Below are positions 33,230-45,562 of a stretch of 64,000 bases of DNA, in pieces. The stretch covers positions 8,308,001 to 8,372,000 of the forward strand of contig AP026550.1 in the NCBI GenBank assembly GCA_026075535.2. Reading direction: 5' to 3'. Under the pieces are notes generated by a model. That model saw only the letters and a list, made by a program, of their open reading frames with translations. It was not told the DNA's origin and made no database searches. A program made the translations under genes and the position numbers. Numbering within the stretch: the first letter of the stretch is position 1; each line of letters begins with the position of its first letter. This DNA comes from Tricholoma matsutake (Eukaryota; Basidiomycota; Agaricomycetes; Agaricales; Tricholomataceae).

Positions 33230-34560
33230 CCTTGTCCACCAATAAAGAAGTGAGGCTGTTTGTGACTGGCTTTCTGGGCCTAGGGGGATTTCAAAGTAAT
33301 CCACGATGTTATTGTAGAAGTCAACGTAGTTAAAGCAGCCGTCGTTCTCATTCCAAGTGTTTGCGTTGGAAAGCACAAAATGGAGCTAGGGTCTGTCAGT
33401 CCAGCAGTCTGAACAAAATTGCATAGCTTCTCACCTGCACTGCGACATAGGCAAGGGCCCAAGGTGTTACCGTCTTCATGCCGAGTAAAGTCGCAACATG
33501 CCTGCACATTGGTGCCTTCTGGTTCTTCCTGCGCTTCTTCGTGGATGGCGCATGCTCTTCTACATTTTCCTGGCACTCAATATCCTGGGCAGATGAGGGG
33601 GAGGTGAAGATGAATTTGAAAGCCTATGGAGAAGGGGCCATGATGAAGACCCTGGTGACGATGGCAGTAAAGTGCGTACCTTGAGCAGTATTGCGCTATG
33701 AAATAGGCCATGTTTGATGTCCTCGATGCTGCCACAGGCTTTGGGGTAGAGAAAAGCAGGCCAGGAATCTGCTGTGACAACAAAGCTTGGGTTACCATCG
33801 TGAATGCCGGCACAAACTCTAAACAGCAGGGGTTGGTGCATGAGGTCAGGGCAGAAGAGGCCTAAAAAAGCTCATGTGGGATCACCCCAATCATAGTCTA
33901 TTGGGCAAAGGAGGCGCCCGGTGTCATCATGTTCAAACCCTCTGTCCATCTTCGAGGTTGGAGGGAGCAGTCTGGAAAGGGGACCACCGAGGGCACCTGC
34001 TATCCAGCTGACCACGGCTGGCTTGAGATTCGCTGCGTCAAGCGCAAAGCGATGAATGGGACACCACTACTCACATCTCGAAAATATGCATTCAACTCTG
34101 GTACATCCTGTTCACTTAACTTGGTTTTGAGGCCAGGGATGTGGCATAGCAGGAGCTCGTACCTGTGGTAAGCCCGGTGCTGCCTGGGCTCGAGGTCAGG
34201 TTTCAACTCAAAGCACAGTAAATAGGGGAAAATGGTACTCAGGGGTGGGCTCAGGGAGCTCATCATCAAGCTCTTCATCTGCCTCCAGAGCATGCTGTCG
34301 GTCGCTCTCTTCAACCAGCTCATCAACAGATTCAAACATTGACACAAGCTGGCATAAGACTCGGCCCTGCATGACGTTGGACTGCACATTGCTGTCAATA
34401 GTACTCCTCCTGTCAAAAAGGTCATGCAGCGCGGGATTGGTGGCACACATGACTTTTGTTTCAATCCTACTTCTTCAAGGTTTTGAAGCTGTTGCTCCAA
34501 CGCAGCAATGCGCCGCTTTGCACCTGCATATATGGCAATAATGGGATGTTCATCTGCAAC
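33230..34560 (-). pseudogene. DUF6698-like basidiomycete gene, broken
   Basis: Read from 34.55 kb downward. A coiled-coil-like start (MEQQLQNLEE) is followed by LHDLFDRRSTIDSNVQSNVM, QGRVLCQLVSMFESVDELVE, a Glu/Asp-rich stretch, HRYELLLCHIPGLKTKLSEQ and DVPELNAYFRDVSSG. After frame changes come DSWPAFLYPKACGSIEDIKH, then a Ser/Pro loop, and near 33,360-33,235 LSNANTWNENDGCFNYVDFY followed by NNIVDYFEIPLG and LLYWWT. This order is that of the agaricomycete family I know as DUF6698, often found many times per genome beside transposons; no function is known. At least four frame changes make this a relic. Confidence 0.6.
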
Positions 34561-34689
34561 TACAGCAGCAGGATAAGCAAAGAATTAGCTGGCACTAACC
34601 AGGCATACTCGTCATCTAGCACAGAGTGGGAAGATTTGTTGGAGATATCTAGCTGTTAGCCACCAGGTATTTATACCACTAAGCTGGGG

Positions 34690-34935
34690 CTAGCCATCTT
34701 AAAGGCAGTGCTCCATTCCCGCCAATTATCGCTGTAGCAACCACAGTGCTCAATTGGTGAGCGGAGGGAAGCGCAATGGTGTTGCTATGCTCTATGATAA
34801 GCCAAAGTGTATTTTGAGTTTGCAACCAAATTGGGACTAGCGCTCAATTTGTGAGCGGAGGGAAGCGCCATTCGCAACACCAGGTGTTGCAGCACTGACA
34901 ACCCGCAAGGCTTAGCATGGCTAGGCCAGGGTTGA
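34690..34935. repeat. Short direct repeat in intergenic DNA
   Basis: GTGAGCGGAGGGAAGCGC occurs twice (near 34,757 and 34,850) with GCTCAATT before it each time. Around it are GCAACCA and CAACACCAGGTGTTG, the latter palindromic. No gene is seen between 34,560 and 35,150. Confidence 0.5.
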
Positions 34936-35149
34936 TTTTGAGCATGCAGCCAAGGAGTTACTTAGCAACGTCCTGTGTGCCAGTACCTGCTGTGCAGCCA
35001 CTTGGCGGGTGCAAGTTCACAAATTGCACTCAGATCATCAATCAAGAGTATGATGGAAGATGAGAACTTGGAAAGAGGAAGGAAACAAAAAGGAGGAAAC
35101 GGCATATGTTAGAGAATGATTCGCAGCAGACCATGAGCAAATACAACTG

Positions 35150-36840
35150 ACCGAATTTAAGTGATCATAACAAGTAGTACTTTAGGTTGAATGCATCAGA
35201 AAGAACAAAAAACATACTGTTTAGCAGGAAATCAACAGTCAAGATTGCCTGCTCACTCGCATCTGGAGGATGATCTCCCCCACTGTTAGCCCAATCTCCC
35301 CTAGTGATTTGATTTGTACTTAAGACAGGACATACTTGAGTTCGAGGGTCCTTTTGCAAGGTAGTGATACCTTGCATACCAGTATATAGCGCTCAAGATC
35401 ATGGCAAGTGCTTTAGGTTGAACATCTCAGTACTATATACCAGAAGAATGAAAGAACAAAAAACATACTTTTTAGTGGGAAATCGACAACAATCAAGATC
35501 GCCTGCTCACTTGCATGCCAGAGAATCATCTCTCTCACACTTGTTAGCCCCATCTTCACTGGAGATTCTTTGTAGGACAGTGGACATGCTTGAGTTTGAG
35601 GGTCCATGTGCAATGTAGTAAGATGGTGACCCGTTGGATACCAGTATAAAGCTCTCAAGCTTGTCTCAAGCAACATGGGAGAGCAGCTAGGTAGGAAGAT
35701 GGTGATTACTAGTATGAAGCGCTCAAGCAACATGCAAGAGCAGCTCTAACTTGGAGGTTTCAAGGTTACAAGGATATTGTTGCCAGTATTCAAGTGCACA
35801 GGAAATCGGAGATCATGATTAATCGATGATAGTGAAGCCATTACCAACTCAGAGCCATGTACAAATCTGAGTGATCATAGCAAGTACTTTAGGTTCAACG
35901 CATCAGTACTATGCACCAAAAGAATGAAATAATGACAAACACACCTTTTAGCAGTAGATGGAGCTGCATACCTCATAGAAATATTTGCTTCTCCGTAGTT
36001 GTCAAGGTATGGTGATGGTGAAAACGTGGCACCATTGTTAGCAAAGAGATACAGAGCCCATGATAGATAGCTTCTGAAGGTTGACATATTCACTGAAGAT
36101 GGTAATAAAAAGATACAGGACTTGTTCCACCATGCTAGACAGTTCAGATCCTTTGTACGTGGAATTGTTGATGTTGGGGTCAAGGATAACAAGCACCACT
36201 TGGAGCATTTAGATATCTTGGTCATAACATGGCTCGCAAAGAACATAGCCTCAGTAATGGAGACTTGCCCCAAATAGCAAAGCCGTTGGGAACTCAGACC
36301 CCTGTACGAATTTGAGTGATCACAGCGAGTTCTTTAGGATGAATGCGTCAATACAACACATCAGAAGGATGAAAGGTTGAAAAACTTACCTTGCAGCAGG
36401 AAATCAACAACACTCAATATTGCCTGCTCACTCGTGTGCCAGAGAATAATCTCTCTCACACTTGTTAGCCCAATCTCTGGTAGTGATTCTTTTGTAAGAC
36501 AGGACATGCTTGAGTTCGAGTCTCCTTTGCAAGGTAGTAAGATGGTGATGCCTTGCACACCAGTATAAAGTGCTCAAGCAACATGTGAGAGCAGCTCTAA
36601 CTTAAAGTGGAGGCTTCAAGGTCACAAGGATATTTTCACCAGTTTTTAGTGCACAGAAAATCGGAGATCACGATTAATCGATAATCACCCCATGACGAAG
36701 TTGTGATGGACTCAGAGCACTGTACAAATTTGAGTGATCGTGGCAAGTTCTTTAGGTTGAACACATCAGTACTATACTATATTCATGGTTCAATACTTCA
36801 CGTAATGTACATTTCTTGAAACATGCAGGTCCGAAAAAGG
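35150..36840 (-). repeat. Array of a ~0.4 kb repeat carrying exon-like pieces
   Basis: Units recur with variable spacing. Landmarks (plus strand) are AGTACTTTAGGTTGAA, ACCAGAAGAATGAA, ACATACCTTTTAGCAGG, AAGATTGCCTGCTCACT, TGTTAGCCCAATCTC, GCTCAAGCAACATGCGAGAG and CAGCTCTAACTT. On the minus strand each unit keeps an open stretch of the type GLTSVREIILWHTSEQAILS-VVDFLL followed by a GTAAG/GTATG donor-like site, which suggests it began as an exon-intron piece of a gene. Copies continue at 38.9-42 kb and 46.4-46.9 kb, and inverted at 56-58.3 kb. A minus-strand ORF at 36,273-35,875 (FASHVMTKISKCSKWCLLSL) belongs to the same material. Confidence 0.7.
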
Positions 36841-36899
36841 TATGAATAGTGGCTTCCACAACCTATTCCCATTCTCTGATGCCTCCCATGATTCCTCTC

Positions 36900-38230
36900 T
36901 TGATATTCCGCCCACCTGTACTCAGCAACAAACCAGACGATGTCAGATGCAATCCCCTTGGCCACATCATGCACTCACCTATACCTAGCAATGGTATCCA
37001 GGCACTCCTGGATGTGCTTCTCAGCAGCCTCCAAGACTACTCTGTCAATTGTGGTGAATGGTTGCCTGACGAGGCTGCAAAGTTGCTTATTCGGCAGCCT
37101 GTACGTATTCAGTGATCACTTTTCACCAACTTCACCATCTTCCCACTCCACTAGGGTGGATGTCATCTAAGGAAGTGAGGTGAGGGCAAGGGCGGTAGAA
37201 GGGTAGAAATAGTACTCACAGTCATTAGGATGGCGCAGAAGGCATAATAGCGGCCCATGGAAGGTATTCTGTGGTGTATACAGTGGTGTTGAAGTAAAAA
37301 TCGAACATACGAGTTGTGATACTGGTAGGGCCATAAAAGACATGGTCATAGATTTTGAACGCTTTTCCTGCCATAAACAAACCCTTTACAGACATCAGCA
37401 TGGGCCAAATTGGGAGTAGAAGAAGCACTTTCAGCATCATTGTGTAAGAAATTGGGCCAGGGGTACTCAGCTTGGAGATCCAAAGCATTGCGAATGTGCT
37501 TCCCATATTTCCCACCAGAGGTAAAAATGTGCATTTGTTGTTTCATTTTCCTCTTGTCCTCTGGTTTCAGAAAGGAAAAGCTTATGTCACATGCATCACG
37601 TAGCAGCATTGTCACAAGCGGCCTGACTGTATATTGGATGTTCTTCATCCCAATGTCAAGCCACTCCGCGCAGATGCTGGTGAGACCCTTTAATTGTGTT
37701 TCATCTGTGGGCAGTCATATTAGTGACAGATTAAATAGACTGATGTGATGCCTGGACTCACTGAGTCTGGTTAAGGCTTCAAGAGGATGCTCACAATGGT
37801 GAGAACTGATCCTGTGGATAGCAATGGCGGCAACATCATGATGGACATCTGTTCCATCAATGTTTTGGTCGAGCAGGATGGGGAGCCATGTTAGAAGGCC
37901 AAAGAAACCTTCAGTGAGGGCAATAGGTTCTGCATCGTGCAAGAGGTACACCCAGAAAGAGACTTTCACCTGGTCCGGGATGTACTGAGCTATTGCCTCC
38001 TCGAGGTCACCATGGGCGATGGTAGTTTGGATGGATCGAATGGAGGCAGCGCTTGTGTGTAAGAATGGTGGTGTTTGCTGATCAAGAGAAGCCCGACTCT
38101 GCAAGGCCATTAGATGACATAGGGACAAGGTTAGGGGGCTACCTGAAGCTCCTGGAGGGAAAGGGTTAATTTTGAGATTGCCTCGGAGCTGGGCACAAGC
38201 GACAGTCTGACCGAATCTGCAGCATCGCAT
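36900..38230 (-). pseudogene. Basidiomycete gene remnant, possibly DUF6532-like
   Basis: Read from 38.23 kb downward: DLEEAIAQYIPDQVKVSFWV, EGFFGLLTWLPILLDQNIDG and TDVHHDVAAIAIHRISSHHC; then after a break near 37,710 VRPLVTMLLRDACDISFSFL, KPEDKRKMKQQMHIFTSGGK, YGKHIRNALDLQAEYPWPNF and HADVCKGFVYGRKSVQNL; then from another frame KIYDHVFYGPTSITTRMFDF and TTEYLPWAAIM. The last part resembles DUF6532 proteins (a helical fungal domain of unknown function) in the F-Y-G-x-x-S-I and P-x-A-I-x-A pattern; this is a tentative match. The first part may be a separate gene. Frame changes suggest decay, though introns could explain some. Confidence 0.4.
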
Positions 38231-38394
38231 GGGGCATCAGAGTGTCCAGCTTTCCCCTTGCATACAAAGGTAAATTCACGATGAACAGATCGCACCACCA
38301 GAGCTAACTCGCCTTCGAAAGCAAAGCCATCAACATTGAGATCACGATGGTGGGGTCCAGAAAGAAGTTCCAGCAGGTCTTATGAGAAGTTTCC

Positions 38395-38874
38395 TCACTT
38401 CGAGGCTAGAAGCACTGAGGTGGGTTCCATAGAGAAATTGGTGCAGGTCTTATAAGAATTTCTCCTAGCACAGCAGAAAACGAAAAGGGAGCGCAGGTAA
38501 AAGTGACCTTGCTTGTCAGCATCGATAGGTGCTGTGCAAGATAGCAAACACAAGAAGCCCATCGCGGCCCATCTCTGGATGATATGAATGCTGTCATGTA
38601 GGGTTTCGGCCACATTAAGGCAGTGATTAAAGCGATCTTGGCGATTAGCTCACCAATGGGTCTTTAGCCTACACCCCATGACTGGCCTCATGTCACAATG
38701 GACATCAGAAGACCTCAAACAAAAAGCCATCTTAATGGTCTGACCACATGACTGATTGGCAGATGGGTACGGTGAGAGGATTGTTGGATACTGACTAACA
38801 CTATACAAATAACTGGGCTTGATGTAATCTCTGCATACTTGGAGTGGAGAAAGATGCCATAGAAATAGCCACAT
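38395..38874 (-). pseudogene. Unknown gene piece present in three copies in the window
   Basis: The minus strand encodes MAFCLRSSDVHCDMRPVMGC and, after a stop, TLHDSIHIIQRWAAMGFLCL followed by LSCTAPIDADKQGHFYL. The inverted copy at 57,460-57,780 keeps nearly the same peptide in one frame, and a shorter copy sits at 41,900-42,070. I do not recognise the family. Conservation of the frame in copies that differ at the DNA level hints that this was a real exon before duplication. Confidence 0.4.
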
Positions 38875-40444
38875 GGCCCGAAACTGTCAAAGATTGTCGA
38901 GGTTGGGGTCGAAGCACCACTTGGAGCATGTAGATATCTTGGACATAACATGGCTCATGGAGAACATAGTCTCGGTGATGGAGGACTTGCCCCTGAATGG
39001 CAAAGCCTGGGGACTCAGTGCCCTGTATGAATTTTAGTGATAATAGCGAGTACTTTAGGTTGAACGTCAGCGTCAGTACTATGCCAGAAGAATGAAGGAA
39101 GGAAAAACATATGTCAAAGATTGTCGAGGTTGGGGTCGAAGCACCACTTGGAGCATGTAGATATCTTGGACATAACATGGCTCATGGAGAACATAGTCTT
39201 GGTGATGGAGGACTTGCCCCTGAATGGCAAAGCCTGGGGACTCAGTGCCCTGTATGAATTTGAGCAATAATAGCGAGTACTTTAGGTTGAACGTCGGCGT
39301 CAATACTATGCACCAGAAGAATGAAGGAAGAAAAAACATACCATTTAGCGGGAATCAATGACAGTCAAGAATGCGCTCAAGCAACATGCAAGAGCAGCTC
39401 TAACTTAGAGGGGAGGCTTCAAGGTTACAGGGAGATCTTCCCCAGTATTTGAGTGCACAGAAAATTGGAGATCATGATTATTCGATAGTCGCCCTATGGC
39501 AAAGCCATTACCGACTCAGATCCCTTCATGAATTTGAATGATCTGATAACAAGTGCTTTACATTGAACACGTCAGTAACATATACCAGAAGAATGAAAGA
39601 ATGAAAAACATACCGTTTAGCAGAAATCAACAACAGTCAAGATTGCTTCCTCGCTCGCATACCAGAGGATAATCTCTCTCACACATGTTAGCCCCATCTC
39701 AGCTGGCGATTCTGTTGTAAGATGGTGGACATGTTTGAGTTCGAGAGTCCTTTTGCAAGGTAGGAAGATGTGATGCATCGCATACTGGTATAAAGCGCTC
39801 AGGCAACATGCAAGAGCAGCTCTAACTTAAGGTGGATGCTTCAAGGTTACAAGGATATTTTTGCCAGTATTCAAATGCAGAGAGGAAAGTTGGAGGTCAT
39901 GGTTAATCGATAATCGCCCTATGGCAAAGCCATTAGATCCCTTCATAGATTAGAGTGATCTGATAGCGAGTACTTTAGGTTGAATGCGTCAGTACAATGT
40001 ACGAGAAGAATAAAGGAAAGAAAAAACATACCTTGTAGTGGGAAATCAACAAGAGTCATGATCACCTGCTTTCTTGTCAGTCCCAGCTCCCCTAGTGATT
40101 ATTTTGTAGAACAGGACAAGATTGAGTTCGAGGGTCCTTCTACAAGGTAGGAAGATGGTGATTACTAGTATAAAGCGCTCAAGCAACATGCGAGAGCAGC
40201 TCTAACTTAGAGTGTAGGCTCCTAATAACATAAAGCGCTTGGCAAGCAACATGCAAGAGCAGGGGCAAGGCCTCAAGGTCGTGATGACAGGAGTGCCAGT
40301 GAGAGCTGCCAGCTCCGATCATCGCCGTTGATTATGTGGCATCACGTGCCACTTGTACTTACTACACTGAGGCACTTAAGGCTGGAAACCTTGGAGGACA
40401 TCAGAGATAGCACAATTGCGGACTGTGCAGCTCTCAGGATCCGA
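38460..40444 (+). repeat. Inverted duplication, arm A (partner 55,994-57,780)
   Basis: The reverse complement recurs at 55,994-57,780. Shared landmarks include CTGCCAGCTCCGATCATCGC (near 40,308), ATGTGGCATCACGTGCCAC, AGTGATCTGATAGCGAGTAC and GACATCAGAAGACCTC (38,701). The break at the right end is sharp: homology stops at GGATCC (about 40,441 here, 55,994 there). The left arm has about 200 bp more because a ~230 bp segment (AAGATTGTCGAGGTTGGGGTCGAA at 38,888 and 39,117) is tandemly duplicated here. Confidence 0.8.
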
Positions 40445-42235
40445 GTCCTCAGGTTCTTAATTGCATCATCCTCAAGCAAACACTATTCACCCAGCAGTTT
40501 CTTTGTAACACGTTGCTTTCAGGAAATGCCGATGCAAGACTTGTCTGGCTACTACTAAGAATGCTGTCCTTAACTGGCGTGTCTTTGGCCTTGCTTTTTG
40601 ACGATTGGTTGCTTTGGAGGTAAAAACAAGGGACTTCAATCTTCATAGGACGAAGTTAATATTGATGTTTTGCATAGGTAGTAGTCCACTGGTGGCCCAT
40701 GTCCAAACATTCCACCCCAACCCTTCCCGAACATTGTCGGCCAGTGGCTCATGTGTATGAAGCACTCGGGCAACATGCGAGAGAAGCTAACTTAGAGTGG
40801 AGGCTCCAATGTTACAAGGAGATTTTCACCAAGATTTAATTGCACAGAAAATTGGAGATCATGATTAATCGATAATTGCTTTATGGCGAAGCCGTTACAG
40901 ACTCATATCCCTTCATAAATTTTGAGTGATCTGGTAACGAGTACTTTAGGTTGAACATGTGAGTACTATGCACCAGAAGAATGGAAGAAGGAAACACATA
41001 CCGTTTAGTGGGAATCAACGACAGTAAAGATCACCAGCTCGCGAGCAGTCAAGATCGCTTGCTCACTCGCGAGCTGGGAGATGATATCTCTCTCACATGT
41101 TAGCCCGATCTCAGCCAGTGATTCTTTTGTAAAATGGGACACACTTGAGCTCAGGTGTCCTTTTGCAAGGTAGTAAGATGGTGATGTCTCGCATACCAGT
41201 GTAAAGTGTTCAAGCAACATGTGACAGCAGCTCTAACTTGAAGTGGAGGCTTCAAGGTTACAGGGAAATTTTGGCCCGTATTTGGGTGCACAGAAAATTG
41301 GAGATTATGATGAATCGATGATTGCCCTACTCCTAAGGCATTATGGACTCAGATCCCTTCAGGAATTTGAGTGATCTGATAGCGAGTACTTTAACCCGAT
41401 CTCCACTAGTGATTCTTTTGTAAGACAGGACATGCTTGAGGTTGGGTGTCCTTTTTGCAAGGTAGTAAGATGGTGACACCTTGCATACCAGTATACAGTG
41501 CTCAAGCAACATGCGAGAGCAGCTAGGTATGAAGATGGTGATCACTAGTATAAAGCACGAGAGCAGCATGCGAGAGCAGCTCTAACTTGGAGGTTTCAAG
41601 GTTACAAGGATATTTTCACCAGTATTTGAGTGCACAGGAAATCAGAGATCAAGATTAATGGATGATAGCAAAGCTGTTACCGACTCAGAGCCATGTATGA
41701 ATCTGAGTGATCATAGCAAGTACTTTAGGTTCAAACACATCAGTACTACACACCAAAATAATGAAATAATGAAAAACATATCTTTTAGCAGGAGATCAAA
41801 GACAGTCAAGATTGCCTGCTCTAGGCTGGCACTCGCGAGCTCTGGGAGCCTCATAATCTGTCTCATGGCACTTGTTAGCCTGATCTCCGGTACTAAATGA
41901 TTCTCTTGTCAGCATCAATAGGCGCTGTACAAGATAGAGAACACAAGAAGCCCATCTCCGGAGGATATGAACACTGTCACATAGGGTTTTGGCCACATTA
42001 AGGCAGTGATTAAGCGTTCTTGGTGATCATCTTGCCAATGGGTCTTCAGCCCACAGCCCATGATTTGCCCCATGTCACAATGCATGTCAGAGAACCTTGA
42101 AAAGCACTCTTAATGGTCTGACTGCATAACTGACTCATTGGCACATGGGCACAGCGATAAAAAAGTTTTTTGGGTAGTGAATAATGGTTTATAACTGTGC
42201 TTGACCTAATCTCGATCCTGGAGGGATGATCACCT
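40445..42235 (-). repeat. Further copies of the ~0.4 kb repeat, with a non-repeat gap
   Basis: 40,445-40,740 holds no gene or repeat that I recognise. From 40,760 units of the array resume (GCAACATGCGAGAG near 40,770, 41,212, 41,510 and 41,566). Near 41,900-42,120 is a shortened copy of the 38.4-38.9 kb gene piece. Confidence 0.65.
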
Positions 42236-42442
42236 TAGTGTTTGTGGAGAGCCAGAATGACAGCATATGACATCATACCTGACTGCAAGACATACCTGGA
42301 ACTTGGACTCATGGGTCATGGGTGGTGTTCAAAAGTTCAAAGAAGGAAGATGCGCTTGCTGTGGCCATGTAGGCGCCCACATGTCCAATCCTGGGCATCA
42401 CAAAAGGGGAGGCTTCAGAGGAGCTCCGCCGCACTAGGTGGG

Positions 42443-43037
42443 CTAGGCCATCAGTATGAGGTGGCACTGAAGGTGGCGCTCTGCTTCCTCAAAATTGTCC
42501 TCCACCTGGTGAAGACCATCTTCGATCTGGCGCAAACTGCTCCTCCCTCGGCGCAGCATTGAGTAGGCATCATGCATAACCTCCATCCACGTTGCTGGAT
42601 CAACAGGGGGCCATAGAGGTGCATCTGATTCCTCAGGGATTCTTGGCAGAAGAGTCTGCAAAGCACCACATGCTGACTATCAGCATACAAATTGCACCAG
42701 TGCATTGAACAAAACATGCACTTGCCAATGGGAGTCCTTCATGATGAGTGCTGTGCAAATCCTCGAGGTCTTGTGGCAGGCAGTCACATTTGGCTGCCCC
42801 TTGGCTTGGGTGTGGACAGGGAGGTAAGCAGGCTGTTCATTCGGTGAAATTGGGCTCCTGCATTGTATCATGATGCAGCCCATGCTCAGATAGAACTGTC
42901 TCCGGTTGTTGAAAGGGCACAGCGCTGCATTTCACTGTATCCTCCGTGACTTTGCAAGCTATGACGTGTTTGAAGAATGAGAGGACACCCTTGATATTCC
43001 AATTGCTGTGCTTTGTGGTGGGATCTTGGTCTGCCAT
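42443..43037 (-). pseudogene. Small unknown gene, probably two exons
   Basis: Read from 43.04 kb downward: MADQDPTTKHSNWNIKGVLS-type start, then (after a frame change) PNVTACHKTSRICTALIMKD and HWQVHVLFNALVQF. A GTATGC..TTTGCAG intron of about 33 nt (near 42,658-42,690) would join this to TLLPRIPEESDAPLWPPVDP, ATWMEVMHDAYSMLRRGRSS and a helical acidic end QIEDGLHQVEDNFEEAERHL. The acidic helix is probably a coiled coil. I do not recognise the family. Confidence 0.4.
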
Positions 43038-43611
43038 TACAAATCAACTAGGTCTTATTGTTAGGGAGTTGCCTATGCATTCAGCCTAAGACCTACAACA
43101 GAGGATAGATAACAGACAAGGCTAGCAGAAAATATGACCACCACAGGTGGAGCTGTAGAGGGATCTGCTGGAGAGCAACTTATAGGGGGGTCGAGCACAT
43201 CTGATAGTATAGGCAGTGAGGTTGAGCCTGAGCCTGAGATTAGCAAGATAGTAGTACTATCTCATTGAGTCGGCCCTCCAAGTTCAGAATCATAACGAAA
43301 ATATTAATCCCACACTTTATGATACTACCTAAGTTACTACTACGATAGTAAGCTGCAGTTGAAGTTGTCACAAGTCTAATATGCCCAGGGAACAGTACTG
43401 TGGACATCCAATACATTGCGGCATACATGTGTGCAGTTTTTCATTGGGCTTTACGTGCAGTGCATGAGCTACAATGTATACTTATCAAGGGTTGAAAGCA
43501 ATTTTGATCATTTCAACATTTATAGTAGTCAGGGTAGTACACCCAAAATTTATGTGACAAGGCTCGAGATCCACCTGTTGCATGCCGACAAATCCTGGCA
43601 TATCTTCACAA
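43038..43611. other. No recognised gene
   Basis: Stops in all frames; short open stretches at 43,240-43,428 and 43,416-43,637 look like chance. Nothing else is seen. Confidence 0.4.
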
Positions 43612-44708
43612 CTAAAGCCCACACTGATGTGAGGTGAACTTCGCCTTCACAATGAACTTCAAGCATGCAGTGCATTCGACGAAAATATGCTGAAATGCTC
43701 CCACCATTATACCTGACCCACCCCCTTCCCAAGACTCAAGATGTCCAATCCAGGTCAAAGGATCACAGGAGCCTGCGAGGCAAATGGCTTCGCAGTTATC
43801 CGGACATTCATGGTGCTCTATGGCACTGCGAGCAACAAGCAACAAGCACTCGCTGCACTGGGAACAAGATCCACTAAACAATTGCTGGAAATGCCTATAG
43901 TTCTGGTAGCATTTAAGCTGAGGAGCTGCTCAAAATATGTTGTGTTGCCATTGAGCCAGGGTCAGAATTGGCAAAACTTGGGAACTGGTGAGCAAGCCAG
44001 GGCATCAGTATCTGAGTTGCTGCATGGCAAATGCAGGCACATGCACCGTCGATGTCCTTGATTTGGCTGAAATCCGGAACGACCAACCCCAAACCAAGTG
44101 CTGAGTGAACTGTCTTGGAAATGAATTTAGTGAAAGGCAGTCAGGTCGTGGATTTCCAGTCATGCCTTCATATTTGACCAACCCCATCCCTGGAGGCCCA
44201 GGTTGCTCTATGAATATCTTTGCATACTGCCTTTCTAAAGGCCGAGGGTGCATCCAGCGCTCCATTAGAGCATTTGGCAAATATGCAAATGTAGGTGATG
44301 AGGGCTGTGTCCTCTGCCCTGCTAGAGCATTGGTCGAAGGATAGCTGATAGAAGGGTGAGTACTTGGAATGACATGATGTCTATGAACATCAAATCTAGG
44401 CATGAACTGCATGGCTGCAATATATGGAATAGGTGTGAGGGAGCGAGGAAGGTGATGTTGCAGGGAATTCAAGGTGAGCCTACAGGCCACAAGCAGTGGA
44501 TCCGAGCTCTTTTGAGGGGGAACTCCACAAGGTTACACATGGAGCTAATGCGTAAATTATTTATATGGGCAAGGAGGCAAACATCTGCAGATAATGGGCG
44601 CATTGGTCTTCCATGGCGACCTGTATAGATCGATTCAGTTGAAGTGTCAGTTGGAAGGGCCATCCCTGAAGAAAAGAAGCACATAGGCCAAACAGAGCAT
44701 GGTGCCAA
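43612..44708 (-). pseudogene. Cys/His-rich unknown gene, minus strand
   Basis: Pieces in order from 44.7 kb: LPTDTSTESIYTGRHGRPMR, then from 44,490 a Pro/His-rich stretch (HRHHVIPSTHPSISYPSTNA, PGPPGMGLVKYEGMTGNPRP), and from 43,881 two Cys/His clusters: CSQCSECLLLVARSAIEHHE-C and CTACLKFIVKAKFTSHQC. Each cluster has C-x2-C followed about 11-14 residues later by H-x-C or HHE-C, the spacing of a small zinc finger. Introns or frameshifts separate the pieces. Possibly a DNA-binding protein linked to transposons; function unknown. Confidence 0.4.
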
Positions 44709-45133
44709 GCGACCCTGATAATCAAATCCTACACCAAAGTCACCTGGAATTCGTGTACAAGCAGCAGATGCCTTCAGCTTTCCACATCAGTGCGAGAATC
44801 TGCAACATAGAGTGAAGCCCTGAGCACTCTCAGCCTAGGTTGAAGCGGTGGAGCCCGTAGTGTGAGTGAGTGAATGTACTAGCACAACTAATCGATAATC
44901 TCCATGGCAAGAGTGCTAGTAGTTATTAAGGTACTAGGGTTCATCCGCAGCCAACATCATCACATGACCAAGTTGTGACAAGTTGTGACAAAGCATCATA
45001 TTTCTAATTATTCATTCAATTCCACGTTTTTCGCAAAAGTAAAACATAAGATCTATGTAAAATGTAATTCTCCAGAGGGTCTAGGTTCTCGATTTTTTAT
45101 TTTCAGTGGAGGAAGAAAGTAATTAGGCATACT
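44709..45133. other. No recognised gene
   Basis: 425 bases without a convincing open frame. Contains the short direct repeat AAGTTGTGACAAGTTGTGACAA at about 44,972-44,993. Nothing else noted. Confidence 0.4.
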
Positions 45134-45562
45134 TCAATAATGGTCTGCTTTTGGTAATTCTCGGAAATAGCTGATCTGCGTGTCAAGTGCATCACGAGCA
45201 AAGGAAAACAAATTAAAGATGGGCGGGCCTAACGCTATCGCTTCTTTGGATGATGTACCAATCATCTCAATGTGGCGGTAAGCACCACTTCTTACATTAG
45301 TTTGAGTATTACGCACTGAATGCACTGTAGATATGCTACGTGATCCCTCCAATTCATGGATGCAGCTATGTAATCGGATGCAACATTGCAACAATCCATA
45401 CGTAGTCAATGATATCGATTTGTGCATCAGATAATCTTGGCATGAGTGCCAGCAGTATGGCTGCACCAGTTGCTTAGTACATAAGTTACAAGCTATGTGT
45501 TCACCTCTGTAACTATAGGGGGTCAAGGAGCACAATTGACCCCTGCCAGTGGCTAAAAACAC
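45134..45562 (-). CDS. Hypothetical ORF, 142 codons, Cys/His-containing
   Basis: An open frame with CNLCTKQLVQPYCWHSCQDY and CCIRLHSCIHELEG. The Cys pairs (C-x2-C, then C-x3-C) could bind metal. The start region overlaps inverted arm B, and the partner at 59,100-59,345 carries a related but interrupted sequence. I recognise no family; it may be a fragment of a larger gene that was cut by the duplication. Confidence 0.35.
   Translation of the reverse strand: MFLATGRGQLCSLTPYSYRGEHIACNLCTKQLVQPYCWHSCQDYLMHKSISLTTYGLLQCCIRLHSCIHELEGSRSISTVHSVRNTQTNVRSGAYRHIEMIGTSSKEAIALGPPIFNLFSFARDALDTQISYFRELPKADHY

Noticed and set aside
45134..45562. hAT dimerisation domain
   Set aside because: A short AQQAFSAAG-like stretch in the partner copy recalled hAT C-termini, but the rest of the domain pattern is absent.
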